Source: an uncultured Massilia sp. (GTDB lineage: Bacteria > Pseudomonadota > Gammaproteobacteria > Burkholderiales > Burkholderiaceae_D). From it: DNA of 64,000 bases. The notes below the pieces were generated by a model. The model was not told the DNA's origin, ran no database searches, and saw nothing but the letters and a program-made list of their open reading frames with translations. The translations under genes and the position numbers were made by a program. Shown here piece after piece: positions 9,063 to 19,006 of this stretch. The stretch is from NCBI RefSeq assembly GCF_913773735.1, contig NZ_CAJYEB010000016.1:37520-101519 (forward strand), written 5' to 3'. Numbering within the stretch: position 1 is the first letter of the stretch; each line of letters begins with the position of its first letter.

Positions 9063-10199
9063 ATGGAAGCTTCCTTCACGCAATTTGCAGCCTGGCCGCG
9101 CAGCGTCGTCGTGGCCGCGCTTTTCCTGCTCGCCGCCTTGACCGGCTGCGCGTCGGGCATCCAGTTCCAGTCGCGCGACGCGGCCGGCGCGGCCGAGCCG
9201 GCGCCGCCGACGGAACTCATCACCGAGCAGCTGATCGCGGCGGAAAGGCAGCAGCAGCGCGACCAGTCCGGCCAGGCGCTCGACCGCCTGCTGGTGCCGG
9301 ACCCGCCGCCGTACGCGATCGGCGGCGGCGACATCCTGTCCATCGTCGTCTGGGACCATCCCGAGCTCACGGGCGGCCTGGTCACGTCCGCCGCGCCCGA
9401 CCCGGTCGTCGCCGCCGTCAACGGTGCCGCCGCCGCGCCGCAGGGCTACGTGGTCGACCACGAGGGGCGCATCCAGTTTCCGCTGATCGGCCCGCTGGCC
9501 GTCGCGGGCCTGACGGAAGAGGGCGCGCGCACGCTGCTCACGACGCGCCTGGCCAGGTTCATCGCGCACCCGAGCGTCACGCTGCGCGTGCAGGCCTACC
9601 GCAGCAAGCGCGTGTACATCGACGGTGAGGTCAAGTCGCCCGGCCTGCAGGCCATCAACGACATCCCGATGACGCTGGTCGAGGCGCTGAACCGCGCCGG
9701 CGGCCTGCTGCCCACGGCCGACCAGAGCCGGCTGGTGCTGGAACGCGGCAAGGAGCGCTGGTTCATCAACCTGCGCGACCTCGTGCAGCGCAACATCAAC
9801 CCCGGCCTCGTGATGCTGGCGCCGGGCGACGTCGTGCGCGTGCATTCGCGCGACGAGAGCAAGGTCTTCGTCTCGGGCGAGGTCGTCACGCCCAAGGCGC
9901 TGACGATGCACGACGGCCGCCTCACGCTCAACGAGGCGCTCGGCGAGAGCGGCGGCATCAGCCCGCTGAGCGGCGATGCGCGCCAGGTCTACGTGGTACG
10001 CAAGGGCGCCGACCGCACACGCGTGTTCCGGCTCGATGCGCGCCTGGCCGGTTCGCTGGCCATGGCGGAGGCCTTCGAGCTGCGCCCGAAGGACATCGTC
10101 TACGTGGCGGCGACGCCGCTGGCCAACTGGAACCGCAACCTGAGCCTGCTGTTCCCGGGCGCGCTGACGTCGGCCGTCTCGGCGACGAACCGACCCTGA
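9063..10199 (+). CDS. Wza-like polysaccharide export outer-membrane lipoprotein
   Basis: Forms the outer-membrane channel for the polysaccharide made by the facing operon. The start at 9063 gives a lipoprotein signal (SVVVAALFLLAALTGC) with the acylated Cys at residue 29; the longer in-frame start at 8979 would bury this signal. The mature part has the Poly_export signature (YAIGGGDILSIVVWDHPELT at about residues 80-100), then SLBB-type repeats (KRVYIDGEVKSPG, SKVFVSGEVVTPK) and a C-terminal hydrophobic segment fitting the Wza barrel helix. A Wzc-like gene follows in the usual order. Confidence 0.92.
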   Translation: MEASFTQFAAWPRSVVVAALFLLAALTGCASGIQFQSRDAAGAAEPAPPTELITEQLIAAERQQQRDQSGQALDRLLVPDPPPYAIGGGDILSIVVWDHPELTGGLVTSAAPDPVVAAVNGAAAAPQGYVVDHEGRIQFPLIGPLAVAGLTEEGARTLLTTRLARFIAHPSVTLRVQAYRSKRVYIDGEVKSPGLQAINDIPMTLVEALNRAGGLLPTADQSRLVLERGKERWFINLRDLVQRNINPGLVMLAPGDVVRVHSRDESKVFVSGEVVTPKALTMHDGRLTLNEALGESGGISPLSGDARQVYVVRKGADRTRVFRLDARLAGSLAMAEAFELRPKDIVYVAATPLANWNRNLSLLFPGALTSAVSATNRP

Positions 10200-10254
10200 G
10201 CGGTGGCCGCGCGCGCCGCGCGGCCATCCGGGGCCGCATCGCGCGCCTGGCCGT

Positions 10255-10307
10255 GATTCGCCGTCATTGCCATGATTCGCCGTCATTGCCGTCATTCGCC
10301 GTCATGC
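10255..10307 (+). repeat. 19-bp imperfect tandem repeat ahead of the wzc-like gene
   Basis: Three consecutive copies of a unit like GATTCGCCGTCATTGCCAT start at 10255, 10274 and 10293, the last diverging. The word CGTCATT recurs further along toward 10395. The array lies in the wza-wzc gap, transcribed but probably untranslated because the better start is at 10433. Confidence 0.7.
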
Positions 10308-10432
10308 GTCGCCTGTACCGTCCCGCACCGTCATCGGCCCTCATGGGCGTCATTGATCCGAACCTGCCTTCACCCGCCGTCATTACCGTCACCACCAACC
10401 GTCCGCCATCGCACGAACCACGGAGCCCAATC

Positions 10433-12718
10433 ATGAGCAAAGCCGGCGACCCGCATTCCCTGACCCCGGTCGTTTCCCGTCCGCCGATCATCGGCGTACC
10501 GTTCGATCCGCGCGCCGTCGACGCGCCGCACGAGGATCCGGCGTTCGACCTCAAGGGCTACCTGCGCACCCTGTACGAGAACCGCTGGCTGATCGGCGGC
10601 ATCACCGCCTTCATCACGCTGGTGGCGGTGCTGTACGCGCTGGTGGCAAAACCGGTGTTCGAGGCCAACCTGATGATCCACGTCGAGGAGGAAAGCCCGA
10701 ACGCCTCGAAGAACATCCTGAGCGAGGCGTCGTCGCTGTTCGAGACCAAGAAGGCTGCGATCGCCGAGATGGAACTGCTGCGCTCGCGCATGGTGGTCTC
10801 GCGCGCGGTCGACAACCTGCAGCTCTACATCGACGTGCGGCCCAGGTATTTCCCGGTGGCCGGCTTCTGGTTCGCCAACCAGAACGGCAACGCCCTGTCG
10901 CAGCCGGGCCTGTTCGGCTACGGCGGCTACGTCTGGGGCGGCGAGAAGGCCGAGGTGCCGCTGTTCGACGTGCCGGACGCCTGGCTGGGCCGCGAGTTCA
11001 CGCTGACGGCGCTGGGCAACCAGCGCTTCCGCTTTTCCGGCGGGGCCCAGCGCATCGTGTTCGACGGCGACGTCGGCCTGCGCTACCGGGTGCCGACGCC
11101 GGACGGCGTCGTCGAGCTGAAGGTCGAGCGCATGCACGCCAATCCCGGCGCGCGCTTCCTGCTGCGCCGCATGTCGCGCCTGGCCATGATCCAGGCGATC
11201 CAGAACGCGCTCGTGATCACCGAGCAGGGCAAGCAGTCCGGCATCATCGAGGTCAAGCTGCAGGGGGCGGACGCGCGCCGCACGCACAGCGTGCTGAGCG
11301 AGATCGGGCGCGAATACATGCGCCAGAACCTGGCGCGCAAGACCGAGGAAGCGGAGAAATCGCTGGCCTTCCTGAACCAGCAGCTGCCGGTGCTCAAGCG
11401 CCAGCTCGAGCAGGCCGAGGACCGCTACAACCAGTTCCGCAACGCCCACGGCACCGTCGACCTGCAGGAAGAGGCGCGCATGAGCCTGGCCCAGGCGGCG
11501 GCCGCGCGCACGCGCCGCATCGACCTGATCCAGAAGAAGACGGAGCTGCTGGCGCGCTTCACCGAAGACCACCCGATCGTGGCGGCGCTCAACCGCCAGC
11601 GCAAGGAAGTGGAGGCCGAGATCGAGGAAGTGAACGCGCGCATCCGCTCGCTGCCGGTGCTGGAGCAGGACGAGGCGCGCCTGACGCGCGACATCAAGGT
11701 CAACACCGACCTGTACACGGCGCTGTCGAACACCGCGCAGCAGCTGCGCCTGATCTCGGTCGGGCGGGTCAGCAACGTGCGCATGGTCGACGCCCCGATT
11801 CCGCCGGAAAAGCCGATCCGGCCCAACCGTCCGCTGATCGTGGCGCTGGCCGTGGTGACCGGGCTGTTCCTCGGCACGCTGATCGCGTTTGCGCGCAAGG
11901 CCATGACCGGGGGCATCGACGACCCGCAGAAGATCGAGCGCCTGCTGCGCGCGCGCGTCGTCTACGCGACGATCCCGCACAGCAGCAACCAGGACAAGCT
12001 GGTGCGCAAGTCGCGCGGCGACGGCGTCCTGCCGCTGCTGGCCCAGATCATCCCCGAGGATGCCGCCGTCGAAAGCCTGCGCAGCTTCCGCGCCGCGCTG
12101 CAGTTCTCGATGCCGCACTTCCGCAACAACATCGTGATGTTCGCCGGGCCGACGCACGGCATCGGCAAGTCCTTCGTGTCCGCCAACTTCGCCGCCGTGA
12201 TGGCCGCGAGCGGCAAGCGCGTGCTGCTGATCGACACCGACCTGCGCAACGGCCAGCTGCACCGCTACTTCGGTGTCGGCCGCGAGCGCGGCCTGTCCGG
12301 CGCGATCCTCGGCCAGGCCGCGGTCGAGGACGTGATCCACCATGACGTGGTCGAGAACCTCGACTTCATCCCGACCGGCGAACTGCCGCCGAACCGCGCC
12401 GAATTCCTGCTGCACCTGAACTTCGGCGGGCTGCTGCAGCAGGTGGCCGCCAGCTACGACCTCGTGCTGCTCGATCCGCCGCCGCTGCTGGAGGTGGCGG
12501 ACGCGCTGGTGGCCGGTACGCATGCGGGCGCCGTGTTCATCGTCGCGCGCTCCGGACAGACCAACGAGGCCGAGATCAACGAGTCGATCAAGCGCCTCAA
12601 CCACGCCGGCATCTCGCCGCAGGGCGTGCTGTTCAACGACATGGCGCCGCGCCTGGGCGGCTACGGCGCCTATCAACGGCTGGGCGCGGCGGGACAGATC
12701 GGGTTCGCCGCCGGCTGA
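10433..12718 (+). CDS. Wzc-like chain-length determinant and tyrosine autokinase
   Basis: Inner-membrane co-polymerase that sets chain length and links synthesis to the Wza channel. About 761 residues: cytoplasmic N-terminus, first membrane helix (LIGGITAFITLVAVLYALVA), a large periplasmic Wzz/GNVR region with coiled coils, second helix (PLIVALAVVTGLFLGTLIAF) and a C-terminal BY-kinase domain. The kinase has Walker A GPTHGIGKS (about residue 572), Walker A' LLIDTDL (about 598) and Walker B LVLLDPPP (about 677). The C-terminal tail has only scattered Tyr (GGYGAYQ) rather than a dense cluster. The start at 10433 (MSKAGD) has GGAG upstream; the open frame extends to 10253 through the repeat array. 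Confidence 0.92.
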   Translation: MSKAGDPHSLTPVVSRPPIIGVPFDPRAVDAPHEDPAFDLKGYLRTLYENRWLIGGITAFITLVAVLYALVAKPVFEANLMIHVEEESPNASKNILSEASSLFETKKAAIAEMELLRSRMVVSRAVDNLQLYIDVRPRYFPVAGFWFANQNGNALSQPGLFGYGGYVWGGEKAEVPLFDVPDAWLGREFTLTALGNQRFRFSGGAQRIVFDGDVGLRYRVPTPDGVVELKVERMHANPGARFLLRRMSRLAMIQAIQNALVITEQGKQSGIIEVKLQGADARRTHSVLSEIGREYMRQNLARKTEEAEKSLAFLNQQLPVLKRQLEQAEDRYNQFRNAHGTVDLQEEARMSLAQAAAARTRRIDLIQKKTELLARFTEDHPIVAALNRQRKEVEAEIEEVNARIRSLPVLEQDEARLTRDIKVNTDLYTALSNTAQQLRLISVGRVSNVRMVDAPIPPEKPIRPNRPLIVALAVVTGLFLGTLIAFARKAMTGGIDDPQKIERLLRARVVYATIPHSSNQDKLVRKSRGDGVLPLLAQIIPEDAAVESLRSFRAALQFSMPHFRNNIVMFAGPTHGIGKSFVSANFAAVMAASGKRVLLIDTDLRNGQLHRYFGVGRERGLSGAILGQAAVEDVIHHDVVENLDFIPTGELPPNRAEFLLHLNFGGLLQQVAASYDLVLLDPPPLLEVADALVAGTHAGAVFIVARSGQTNEAEINESIKRLNHAGISPQGVLFNDMAPRLGGYGAYQRLGAAGQIGFAAG

Positions 12719-12802
12719 GCATGAGGGTCATGCTTTGTTTCATGGAAAGTTTTTCATTTATCGTAAAATAAAGGGTTCGGTATCGACAGACGATGGAAAA
12801 TC

Positions 12803-13963
12803 ATGGCCGCTGCACAAGCAAAACTGGAGTGGGTTCAATGTTTGCGGGGAATTGCGGCAGTGATGGTCGTCCTGACCCACGCCCGCGTCGCCCTGCTCGA
12901 CACGCCAGCGGGACCGCTCGTCAACGACCTGTTCTTTCCGGGCGCCAGCGGCGTCGACCTGTTCTTCATCATCAGCGGCTTCATCATGGTCTACACGACC
13001 CGCCAGGCCGACGGGTCGTTCGGTACCGCGCTGGAATTCCTGGTCAAGCGCTTCGCGCGGGTATGGCCCGTGTATGCCGTCGTCACGCTGGCCTGGCTGG
13101 TCGTCGCGTACGACGGATTCGGCTATTTCCGCTTTCCGGAGAATCTCCGCACGCTGGGGCTCAGCCTGCTGTTCCAGCCGGCCGACCTGAAGGCGCCGCC
13201 GTTCTTCGGCATGGCCCTGCCGGTCGGCTGGACCCTGAATTTCGAGATGTATTTCTATCTCGTCTTTGCGGCCAGCCTGCTGTTCGGACGCCTGCGCTGG
13301 ATCGTGCTCGCCGCCTGGATCCTGGCGACCGTGATCGGCATCCCCTACCTGAAGCGCGGCCTCACCTTCGACGTTACGACCAATTTCCAGTTCACCTTCG
13401 CCTACCTGAACCTGATGACGAGCCCGATCATCCTCGAGTTCCTGGCGGGGGCGGCGATCGGCTGGTGCTACCTGCAACCCTGGTTCCGGCTGCGCTCGGC
13501 CGCGGTGTGCCGGCACCTGGTGTTCGTGGCCGTGGGCATGTTCGTCTGGTACCTGTACAGCGGCTTCGGCCGCTTCCACGGCCCGCGCGACTGGGGCATG
13601 GTCGCCATCGCCATGGTGTGCGCGCTGGCGCTGGCAAGCAAGACCATCGCGCTCGTGCCGCCGGCCATCCTGGTCTGGCTGGGATCGATCTCGTATTCCC
13701 TATACCTGACCCACACGGTCGTCTTCGCCTGGCTCGGGCGCAAGGTCGAAATGGCCGGCGGCAATGCGCACACCTGGGCGCACGTGCTGTTGTGCCTCGT
13801 CATGGCCGTGCCCGTGGCCGCCATGGCGCACCACTATCTGGAAGACAAGCTGTCGCACGTCGTGCGCCGGGCCATGCTGGCGCTGGTCCGGCGCGCCGCG
13901 CCGCGCGCCGCGGGCATGCCCGGCCCGGTGCAGGCGGACGTGGCGCCCGCGCGCGAGACCTGA
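12803..13963 (+). CDS. Acyltransferase 3 family membrane protein
   Basis: Polytopic protein of 386 residues of the OafA/YrhL type, which moves acetyl or other acyl groups onto extracytoplasmic polysaccharide. The start LEWVQCLRGIAAVMVVLTHAR carries the LRGIAA and catalytic-type His, and FFIISGFIMVYTTR is the second family signature. About ten hydrophobic helices follow. The preceding 84 bases are AT-rich and probably hold its own promoter. It ends 9 bases from a convergent gene of the same family. It probably decorates the exopolysaccharide, an inference from position. Confidence 0.88.
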   Translation: MAAAQAKLEWVQCLRGIAAVMVVLTHARVALLDTPAGPLVNDLFFPGASGVDLFFIISGFIMVYTTRQADGSFGTALEFLVKRFARVWPVYAVVTLAWLVVAYDGFGYFRFPENLRTLGLSLLFQPADLKAPPFFGMALPVGWTLNFEMYFYLVFAASLLFGRLRWIVLAAWILATVIGIPYLKRGLTFDVTTNFQFTFAYLNLMTSPIILEFLAGAAIGWCYLQPWFRLRSAAVCRHLVFVAVGMFVWYLYSGFGRFHGPRDWGMVAIAMVCALALASKTIALVPPAILVWLGSISYSLYLTHTVVFAWLGRKVEMAGGNAHTWAHVLLCLVMAVPVAAMAHHYLEDKLSHVVRRAMLALVRRAAPRAAGMPGPVQADVAPARET

Positions 13964-13972
13964 CCGTGCGCC

Positions 13973-15289
13973 TCACTCGGGCGCGACCTCCCGCTTCGGC
14001 GCGCCCGTGGCGGTCGTCCTGCCCTCCGCCCTTGGCCTGTCCGTTGCCCGCCCGGTCGTCCGCTCGTTCGCCCGCTCGGTTGCCCTTTCAGTTGCCTTTT
14101 CCGTTATTCCCTGCATGGCGGCATTGCCGGCCCCGACGCGCAGGGCGGCCTTGATCGCGCGCCGGACGCTGCCGGTGCGCGATTCGAACAGCCACCAGCA
14201 CAGCCAGGACGCGCCGGCGATCGCCAGCAGCATGCCGCCATAGATCGCATAGTCGGGCGCCGCATGCGGCGACAGGGTGTCGCGGCCGAGATGGCGCGCG
14301 CCGGCGTACCGCATCAGCGCGATCAGCGGGATGTGCATCACATAGAGCGTAAACGAGCATTCCGACAGGACGTGCGCCATGCGCGCCAGCCAGTGCATGG
14401 GGCGGGTGCGCAGTGCGAGCGGCACCTGCAGCGACGCCAGCAGGGCCAGTAGCGGCACGCTGTAGCAGAGATGCTGGAAGAAGGAAGCGGGCTTGAGGTC
14501 GTCGTTGGTTCCCTTCAGGCGGAAATACACGGCGACGGCCACGGCGGCGCCGAGCAGCGCGGCGCGCAGCACGTTGCCGCAGTCGATGCGGATGCGCGAG
14601 AAGGCGGCGCCGAGCAGCCACAGCAGGAAGTACAGCGTGATCGGGAACGGCAACGTCGCGGCGACCAGCACGAGCGCCGTGGCGCTGCCAATCCGGACCA
14701 GGCGTCCGCGTCCGGCGAACACGAGCAGCAGCAACGGAAACTGGATGTAATACCAGGTTTCGTTGGACAGGCTCCACAGCGCATAGTTGCCGGCATAGGG
14801 TTCGACCAGCACGGTCTGCAGGCCGAACAGGTTGCCGGCGAAGCTGGCGATCGAATACGGGTTCGCGGCCGACAGGTCGGCGCGGGACGGGTCCACGGCG
14901 CCGGTCACGCCGCCGATGGCCAGCATCAGCAACAGCGCGGGCAGCAGCACCGTCCACAGGCGCGTCACCCGGTCGATCGCATAGCCGCGCAGGGCGCCCG
15001 GCTGGCCCAACTTGTCGAGCAGGCTGCCGCCGACCAGCCAGCCGCTGATCAGGAAGAACACGACGACGGCCTGGTGCGAGAAGGCGGTGGCGAACGCCAG
15101 CAACTGGTAGGCGAGCGGCGGGTCGGCCAGTTCGCGCAGGCCGGGAAAGATTTCGGCGCGCAGGTGCGCCGCCGCCACCTGCAGCGCGGCCAGGCCCCGC
15201 ATCAGCGAAATCAGCATGGAGTGGACGGTGTCCTTGGCCGGCTGGCTGTGGCGTTGACAGCGGATCGAGGGAAGCTGGATGCCGAGCAT
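13973..15289 (-). CDS. Acyltransferase 3 family membrane protein
   Basis: 438 residues, OafA-like: LISLMRGLAALQVAAAHLR contains the catalytic His, followed by VVFFLISGWLVGGSLL and multiple membrane helices. The chosen start has AGGAGA 8 bases upstream. The C-terminal tail is rich in Arg, Thr and Glu with a repeated TERANER-like pattern. It is the last gene of the minus-strand polysaccharide block and converges with the other acyltransferase. Probable role: O-acylation of the repeat unit. The acyl donor and target are not visible. Confidence 0.87.
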   Translation of the reverse strand: MLGIQLPSIRCQRHSQPAKDTVHSMLISLMRGLAALQVAAAHLRAEIFPGLRELADPPLAYQLLAFATAFSHQAVVVFFLISGWLVGGSLLDKLGQPGALRGYAIDRVTRLWTVLLPALLLMLAIGGVTGAVDPSRADLSAANPYSIASFAGNLFGLQTVLVEPYAGNYALWSLSNETWYYIQFPLLLLVFAGRGRLVRIGSATALVLVAATLPFPITLYFLLWLLGAAFSRIRIDCGNVLRAALLGAAVAVAVYFRLKGTNDDLKPASFFQHLCYSVPLLALLASLQVPLALRTRPMHWLARMAHVLSECSFTLYVMHIPLIALMRYAGARHLGRDTLSPHAAPDYAIYGGMLLAIAGASWLCWWLFESRTGSVRRAIKAALRVGAGNAAMQGITEKATERATERANERTTGRATDRPRAEGRTTATGAPKREVAPE

Positions 15290-15371
15290 GATGTGTCTCC
15301 TGGCGAGCGGGTTGATATGGGTTGATCTGTGTCGATGTGGGTTGCTGGGGGATGTCGGTCGACCGGGGCGC

Positions 15372-15974
15372 CTACCCGCAGTGGTCCCACGGATGCGGCG
15401 CGGCGTTGCCGGACAGTGCCAGTGCGACCCGCACCATCCAGTGGCTCAGCGGCGCCGCCGCGACGGCCCAGGCGGCGATGCCGGCGGCGAGCAGGGCCGC
15501 GCCGCCGCCGCGCCACGGGTCGGGCGCCGGCGCGGCCGCGACCAGGCGCACTGCCCAGGCGCAGGTGGCGGCGCCGATCAGCCAGCCGGCGAGCGCTTCC
15601 GCCGGCGTGTGTTCGCCGGCGCGCACGAGTGCCACGGCGACGGCGACGCCCATGCCCAGCGCGGCCAGCGCGCAGGCGCCGCGCGCCCGCCGCCCCAGCG
15701 GGGCGGCCAGCAGCCAGCACAGCGTGGGCACGGCAGCGGTGAAGCCGGTCGCGTGGCCGCTCAGCGCCTTGAAGTGCAGCGCCGGCAGGCCGGTGGCCCA
15801 GCCCATGAAGGCGATCTTGGTGGCCGCCACCAGCGCCAGCGCCAGCCCGAACGCCAGCAGCCAGCCACCGGCCGCGCGCCACGCCCGCGCCGCCAGCAAC
15901 CAGGCGGTCAGTGCGCAGGCCGCGGGGATCGTCAGCGCGAGGTCGCCGAGGTGGTACAGCTTGACCCAGTCCAT
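15372..15974 (-). CDS. PAP2-family membrane phosphatase
   Basis: 200-residue polytopic protein with the C-terminal PAP2 signatures: FKALSGHATGF (central SGH motif) and RAGEHTPAEALAGW (H-x3-E/D motif). It may dephosphorylate undecaprenyl diphosphate or lipid phosphates to recycle carrier lipid used by the adjacent phosphoglycosyl transferase, an inference from neighbourhood. The start has GGAG 5-6 bases upstream and lies 8 bases after the upstream gene's stop. Confidence 0.85.
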   Translation of the reverse strand: MDWVKLYHLGDLALTIPAACALTAWLLAARAWRAAGGWLLAFGLALALVAATKIAFMGWATGLPALHFKALSGHATGFTAAVPTLCWLLAAPLGRRARGACALAALGMGVAVAVALVRAGEHTPAEALAGWLIGAATCAWAVRLVAAAPAPDPWRGGGAALLAAGIAAWAVAAAPLSHWMVRVALALSGNAAPHPWDHCG

Positions 15975-15982
15975 CGTCGCTC

Positions 15983-16573
15983 CTACCTGGCGATGGCCGC
16001 CAGCGTGCGCAGGATGATCCGCAGGTCGAGCCAGAACGAACGCTCGCGCACGTAGCGCTGATAGCAGGCCAGCTTGACCGGCAGGATCGTCTCCACGTAG
16101 GCCCGTTCGGGGTCGGCGGCCCGCCCGAGGATCGCGTTCTCGTCCTTGTACAGGATGGCGGCCCAGTCGGTGATGCCGGGCGCCACCGACAGTACCGTGC
16201 GGCGCGCCTCGGGCGGCCAGCACTCGACGTAGCGCGGCACTTCGGGCCGCGGGCCGACCAGGCTCATCGTTCCCTGCACCACGTCGACCAGCTGCGGCAG
16301 CTCGTCCAGCTTGTACCGGCGCAGGAGGCGGCCGGCGCGGGTGATGCGCGCATCCGGCCCGACCGTCAACTGGGACCCGCCATCCGCCTGCTGGCGCATG
16401 GTGCGGAACTTGTGGATGCGGAACGGCACGCCGTGGCGGCCCACGCGGACCTGGCGGAACAGCGCCGGGCCGGGCGAGTCGAGCCGGATCCACAGCGCCA
16501 GCGCCAGCAGCAGCGGCGCCAGCAGCAGCAGCCCGACGCCCGCGGCGACGAGGTCGAACAGGCGCTTGCTCAT
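15983..16573 (-). CDS. Phosphoglycosyl transferase, PglC/WcaJ-type priming sugar transferase
   Basis: 196 residues, the size of the minimal monotopic PGTs such as PglC. The N-terminal re-entrant helix ([20 protein letters not shown]) is followed by [19 protein letters not shown], the catalytic Asp-Glu dyad in YKLDELPQL and [10 protein letters not shown]. It transfers a sugar-1-phosphate from a UDP-sugar to undecaprenyl phosphate to start the repeat unit. It overlaps the upstream aminotransferase by 4 bases (ATGA), implying coupled translation and hinting that the aminotransferase product is its substrate. Confidence 0.92.
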   Translation of the reverse strand: MSKRLFDLVAAGVGLLLLAPLLLALALWIRLDSPGPALFRQVRVGRHGVPFRIHKFRTMRQQADGGSQLTVGPDARITRAGRLLRRYKLDELPQLVDVVQGTMSLVGPRPEVPRYVECWPPEARRTVLSVAPGITDWAAILYKDENAILGRAADPERAYVETILPVKLACYQRYVRERSFWLDLRIILRTLAAIAR

Positions 16574-17766
16574 GCCAGCAGCGCGCGCAGCGCGTGGATG
16601 ACGCGGTCCTGGTCGGCGTCCGACATGCGCGTGTACAGCGGCAGCGTGAGCATCGACGCATAGCTGGCCTCGGCGGCCGGGAAATCGGCCGGCGCAAGGC
16701 CGCAGGTGTCGCGCCAGTAGGGCTGGCGGTGCAGCGGGATGAAGTGCACGCTGGTGCCGATGCCGCGCTGCGCCAGTGCGTCGATCAGCGCGTCGCGCGC
16801 GAGCGGCGCCGTGGCGTCCAGGCGCACGACGTACAGGTGCCAGGCGTGGCTGTCGCCATCGCCGGGCAGCGGCGGCAGGCGCAGCGGCAGGCCGGCGAGG
16901 CCCGTGTGGTAGCGCCCGGCGAGCTGCTCGCGGCGCCGCGCGAAGCGCTCGATCTTGCGCAATTGCTGGATGCCGATGGCCGCGGCGATGTCGGTCAGGT
17001 TGTACTTGAAGCCGGCGGCCACGACCTCGTAGTACCAGGCCGGCGTGCGCGAGACGTAGCGGTCGAAGGCGTCGCGGCTGATGCCGTGCAGGCGCATCGT
17101 GCGCATGCGCGCGGCCAGCGCCGCATCGCGGGTGACGACCATGCCGCCTTCGCCGGTGGTCATGGTCTTGTTGGCATAGAAGCTGAATACGGTGACGTCG
17201 CTGTCCAGCGTGCCGACCAGCCGTCCGCGCCGGCGCGTCGGGAAGGCATGCGCCGCGTCCTCGACGATGCGCAGGCCGTGGCGCCGCGCCAGCGTCGCCA
17301 GCGCGGCCATGTCGCAGGCCAGGCCGGCATAGTGCACCGGCAGGATGGCGCGCGTGCGCGGCGTCAGCGCGGCTTCGACGGCGGCCGGCGCGATCTGCAG
17401 CGTGGCGGGATCGACGTCGACGAATACCGGCCGCGCGCCCAGGTAGCGCACCACCTCGGCGGTGGCGGTGAAGGTCAGTGTCGGCACCACCACCTCGTCG
17501 CCGGGGCCGATCCCCAGGGCTTCGAGCGCCAGGTGCAGGCCGGCCGTCGCCGAGTTGACGGCCAGCGCCTGCGGCGGCGCGCAGTGCCCGGCGGCGCCGA
17601 GCCAGGCGGCGAAGTCGTGTTCGAACTGGCGCGCGACGGGACCGGTCGTGACCCAGCCCGAGCGCAGGCAGGCGACCACGGCGTCGATCTCGGCCTCGTC
17701 GATGTCGGGCAGGGCGAACGGCAGGAAAGGTTCGGCCGCGGGGGCGGCGCTCTGGTGTTCAGCCAT
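16570..17766 (-). CDS. DegT/DnrJ/EryC1-family sugar aminotransferase
   Basis: PLP-dependent nucleotide-sugar aminotransferase of 398 residues. Visible signatures: [21 protein letters not shown], the [11 protein letters not shown]-phosphate region and [13 protein letters not shown] with the PLP Lys at about residue 200. The sequence resembles transaminases acting on 4-keto-6-deoxy UDP-sugars made by WbpM/PglF-like dehydratases, such as PglE. Such a dehydratase heads this block, so a UDP-4-amino-4,6-dideoxy-GlcNAc product is plausible but not proven. It overlaps the genes on both sides. Confidence 0.88.
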   Translation of the reverse strand: MAEHQSAAPAAEPFLPFALPDIDEAEIDAVVACLRSGWVTTGPVARQFEHDFAAWLGAAGHCAPPQALAVNSATAGLHLALEALGIGPGDEVVVPTLTFTATAEVVRYLGARPVFVDVDPATLQIAPAAVEAALTPRTRAILPVHYAGLACDMAALATLARRHGLRIVEDAAHAFPTRRRGRLVGTLDSDVTVFSFYANKTMTTGEGGMVVTRDAALAARMRTMRLHGISRDAFDRYVSRTPAWYYEVVAAGFKYNLTDIAAAIGIQQLRKIERFARRREQLAGRYHTGLAGLPLRLPPLPGDGDSHAWHLYVVRLDATAPLARDALIDALAQRGIGTSVHFIPLHRQPYWRDTCGLAPADFPAAEASYASMLTLPLYTRMSDADQDRVIHALRALLA

Positions 17767-19006
17767 GGCGGGGTTCTCCGGAAAGTGCGTTCAGGAAGCG
17801 CCGTCCGAGGACGGGATAGGTATGGTTGGCGAGGGCATGGGCGCGGCCGCGCCGGCCCAGGGCGGCCCGTTGCGCGGGGGACAGCGCCATCAGGGCGAGG
17901 ACCGCGTCGGCGACCGCGCGCGGGTCGTCCGGCGGCACGCTCAGGCCGCAGCCGGCCTCGGCGACGGGGTCGTTGCCCGCGTCCACCACGTGGAGCACGG
18001 GCCGTCCGGCCATCATGTAGTCGATCAATTTATTGGGCGAGATGCCGAAGCGGTACAGCGGCTGGCGCCGCCACCCGAGGTAGGCGGCGTCGAAGCGCCC
18101 CAGCAATGCCGGCACGCAGGCCTTGGGCACCGGGTCGAGGAAGTGGACGTTGGCCAGCCCCAGCGCGGCGGCGCGGCGCCGCAGGGCCGGCTTGTCGGGC
18201 CCGTCGCCCACCAGCACGATCGCGACGGGCCGGCCTTGCAGCCGCGCGGCGGCGTCCAGCAAGGTGCCGAGCGCGTTGGCGACGCCATGGGTGCCCGCAT
18301 AGCCGAGCACGAAGTTGCCGTTGCGGCCGAGCGCCTCGAATGCGCCGGCCAGCGCCGGTGGCAGCGGCGCGCGCGGGCCCTCCCATTCGCCCGGATCGAC
18401 GCCGTTCGGCACCAGGTGCAGCTTGTGCGGCGCCATGCCGTGCGCCTCGAGGTGCGCGCCTGCCCGGGGCAGGATCGAGACGACGGCGTCGGCGCGCGTG
18501 CAGGCGAAGTCTTCTGCCGCCTGCAGCAGCATGATGAACGGATGCCAGCGCGAGTGCCCGCCCAGTTCCATCGGCGACAGCGGCCACAGGTCGTGCAGTT
18601 CGAACAGCAACCGTGCCCCGGCCAGGCGCGCGATGCGGTGCGCGGGCCAGATGTCCAGCGGGTAGGTGCTGGAGGCGATCACGGCGTCCGGGCGCAGCGC
18701 GGCGGCCAGGCGCGCCGCCTCGCGGCGCAGGCGCAGCACGAAGGCCAGCATGTTGCGCACCCGCGCCGCGCCATTGCCGCGGTAGGGCGGCGTCGCCAGC
18801 CAGGCATAGTCGATGCCGTCGATGGTCTCCAGCAGCCGGGGCCGGCCATCCAGGGACGGCGCCTGGCTGCGCAGGTGCGATTCGGACGAGGCGACGATCG
18901 TGACCCGGTGGCCCTGGCGCACCCATTCGCGCGCCAGGTAGTAGGGCCGGTACTCCATGCCGTGGCGCACCGAGCCGGCATAGTGGTTGATCAAGAGGAT
19001 GTTCAT
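17759..19006 (-). CDS. Glycosyltransferase family 4
   Basis: About 415 residues with a GT-B fold. The start [12 protein letters not shown] at 19006 is a typical GT4 beginning; the open frame extends upstream over the next gene and is not used. [53 protein letters not shown] and [19 protein letters not shown] fit WbuB/WbpH-type transferases. It would add a sugar to the lipid-linked repeat unit on the cytoplasmic face. It overlaps the upstream deacetylase-like gene by 4 bases and the downstream aminotransferase by 8. Confidence 0.9.
   Translation of the reverse strand: MNILLINHYAGSVRHGMEYRPYYLAREWVRQGHRVTIVASSESHLRSQAPSLDGRPRLLETIDGIDYAWLATPPYRGNGAARVRNMLAFVLRLRREAARLAAALRPDAVIASSTYPLDIWPAHRIARLAGARLLFELHDLWPLSPMELGGHSRWHPFIMLLQAAEDFACTRADAVVSILPRAGAHLEAHGMAPHKLHLVPNGVDPGEWEGPRAPLPPALAGAFEALGRNGNFVLGYAGTHGVANALGTLLDAAARLQGRPVAIVLVGDGPDKPALRRRAAALGLANVHFLDPVPKACVPALLGRFDAAYLGWRRQPLYRFGISPNKLIDYMMAGRPVLHVVDAGNDPVAEAGCGLSVPPDDPRAVADAVLALMALSPAQRAALGRRGRAHALANHTYPVLGRRFLNALSGEPRHG

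Noticed and set aside
7038..10295. 1085-residue open frame on the minus strand antisense to the TonB-like and Wza-like genes
   Set aside because: Crosses two good plus-strand genes and gives Arg/Gly/His-rich low-complexity protein; a result of GC-rich codon usage.
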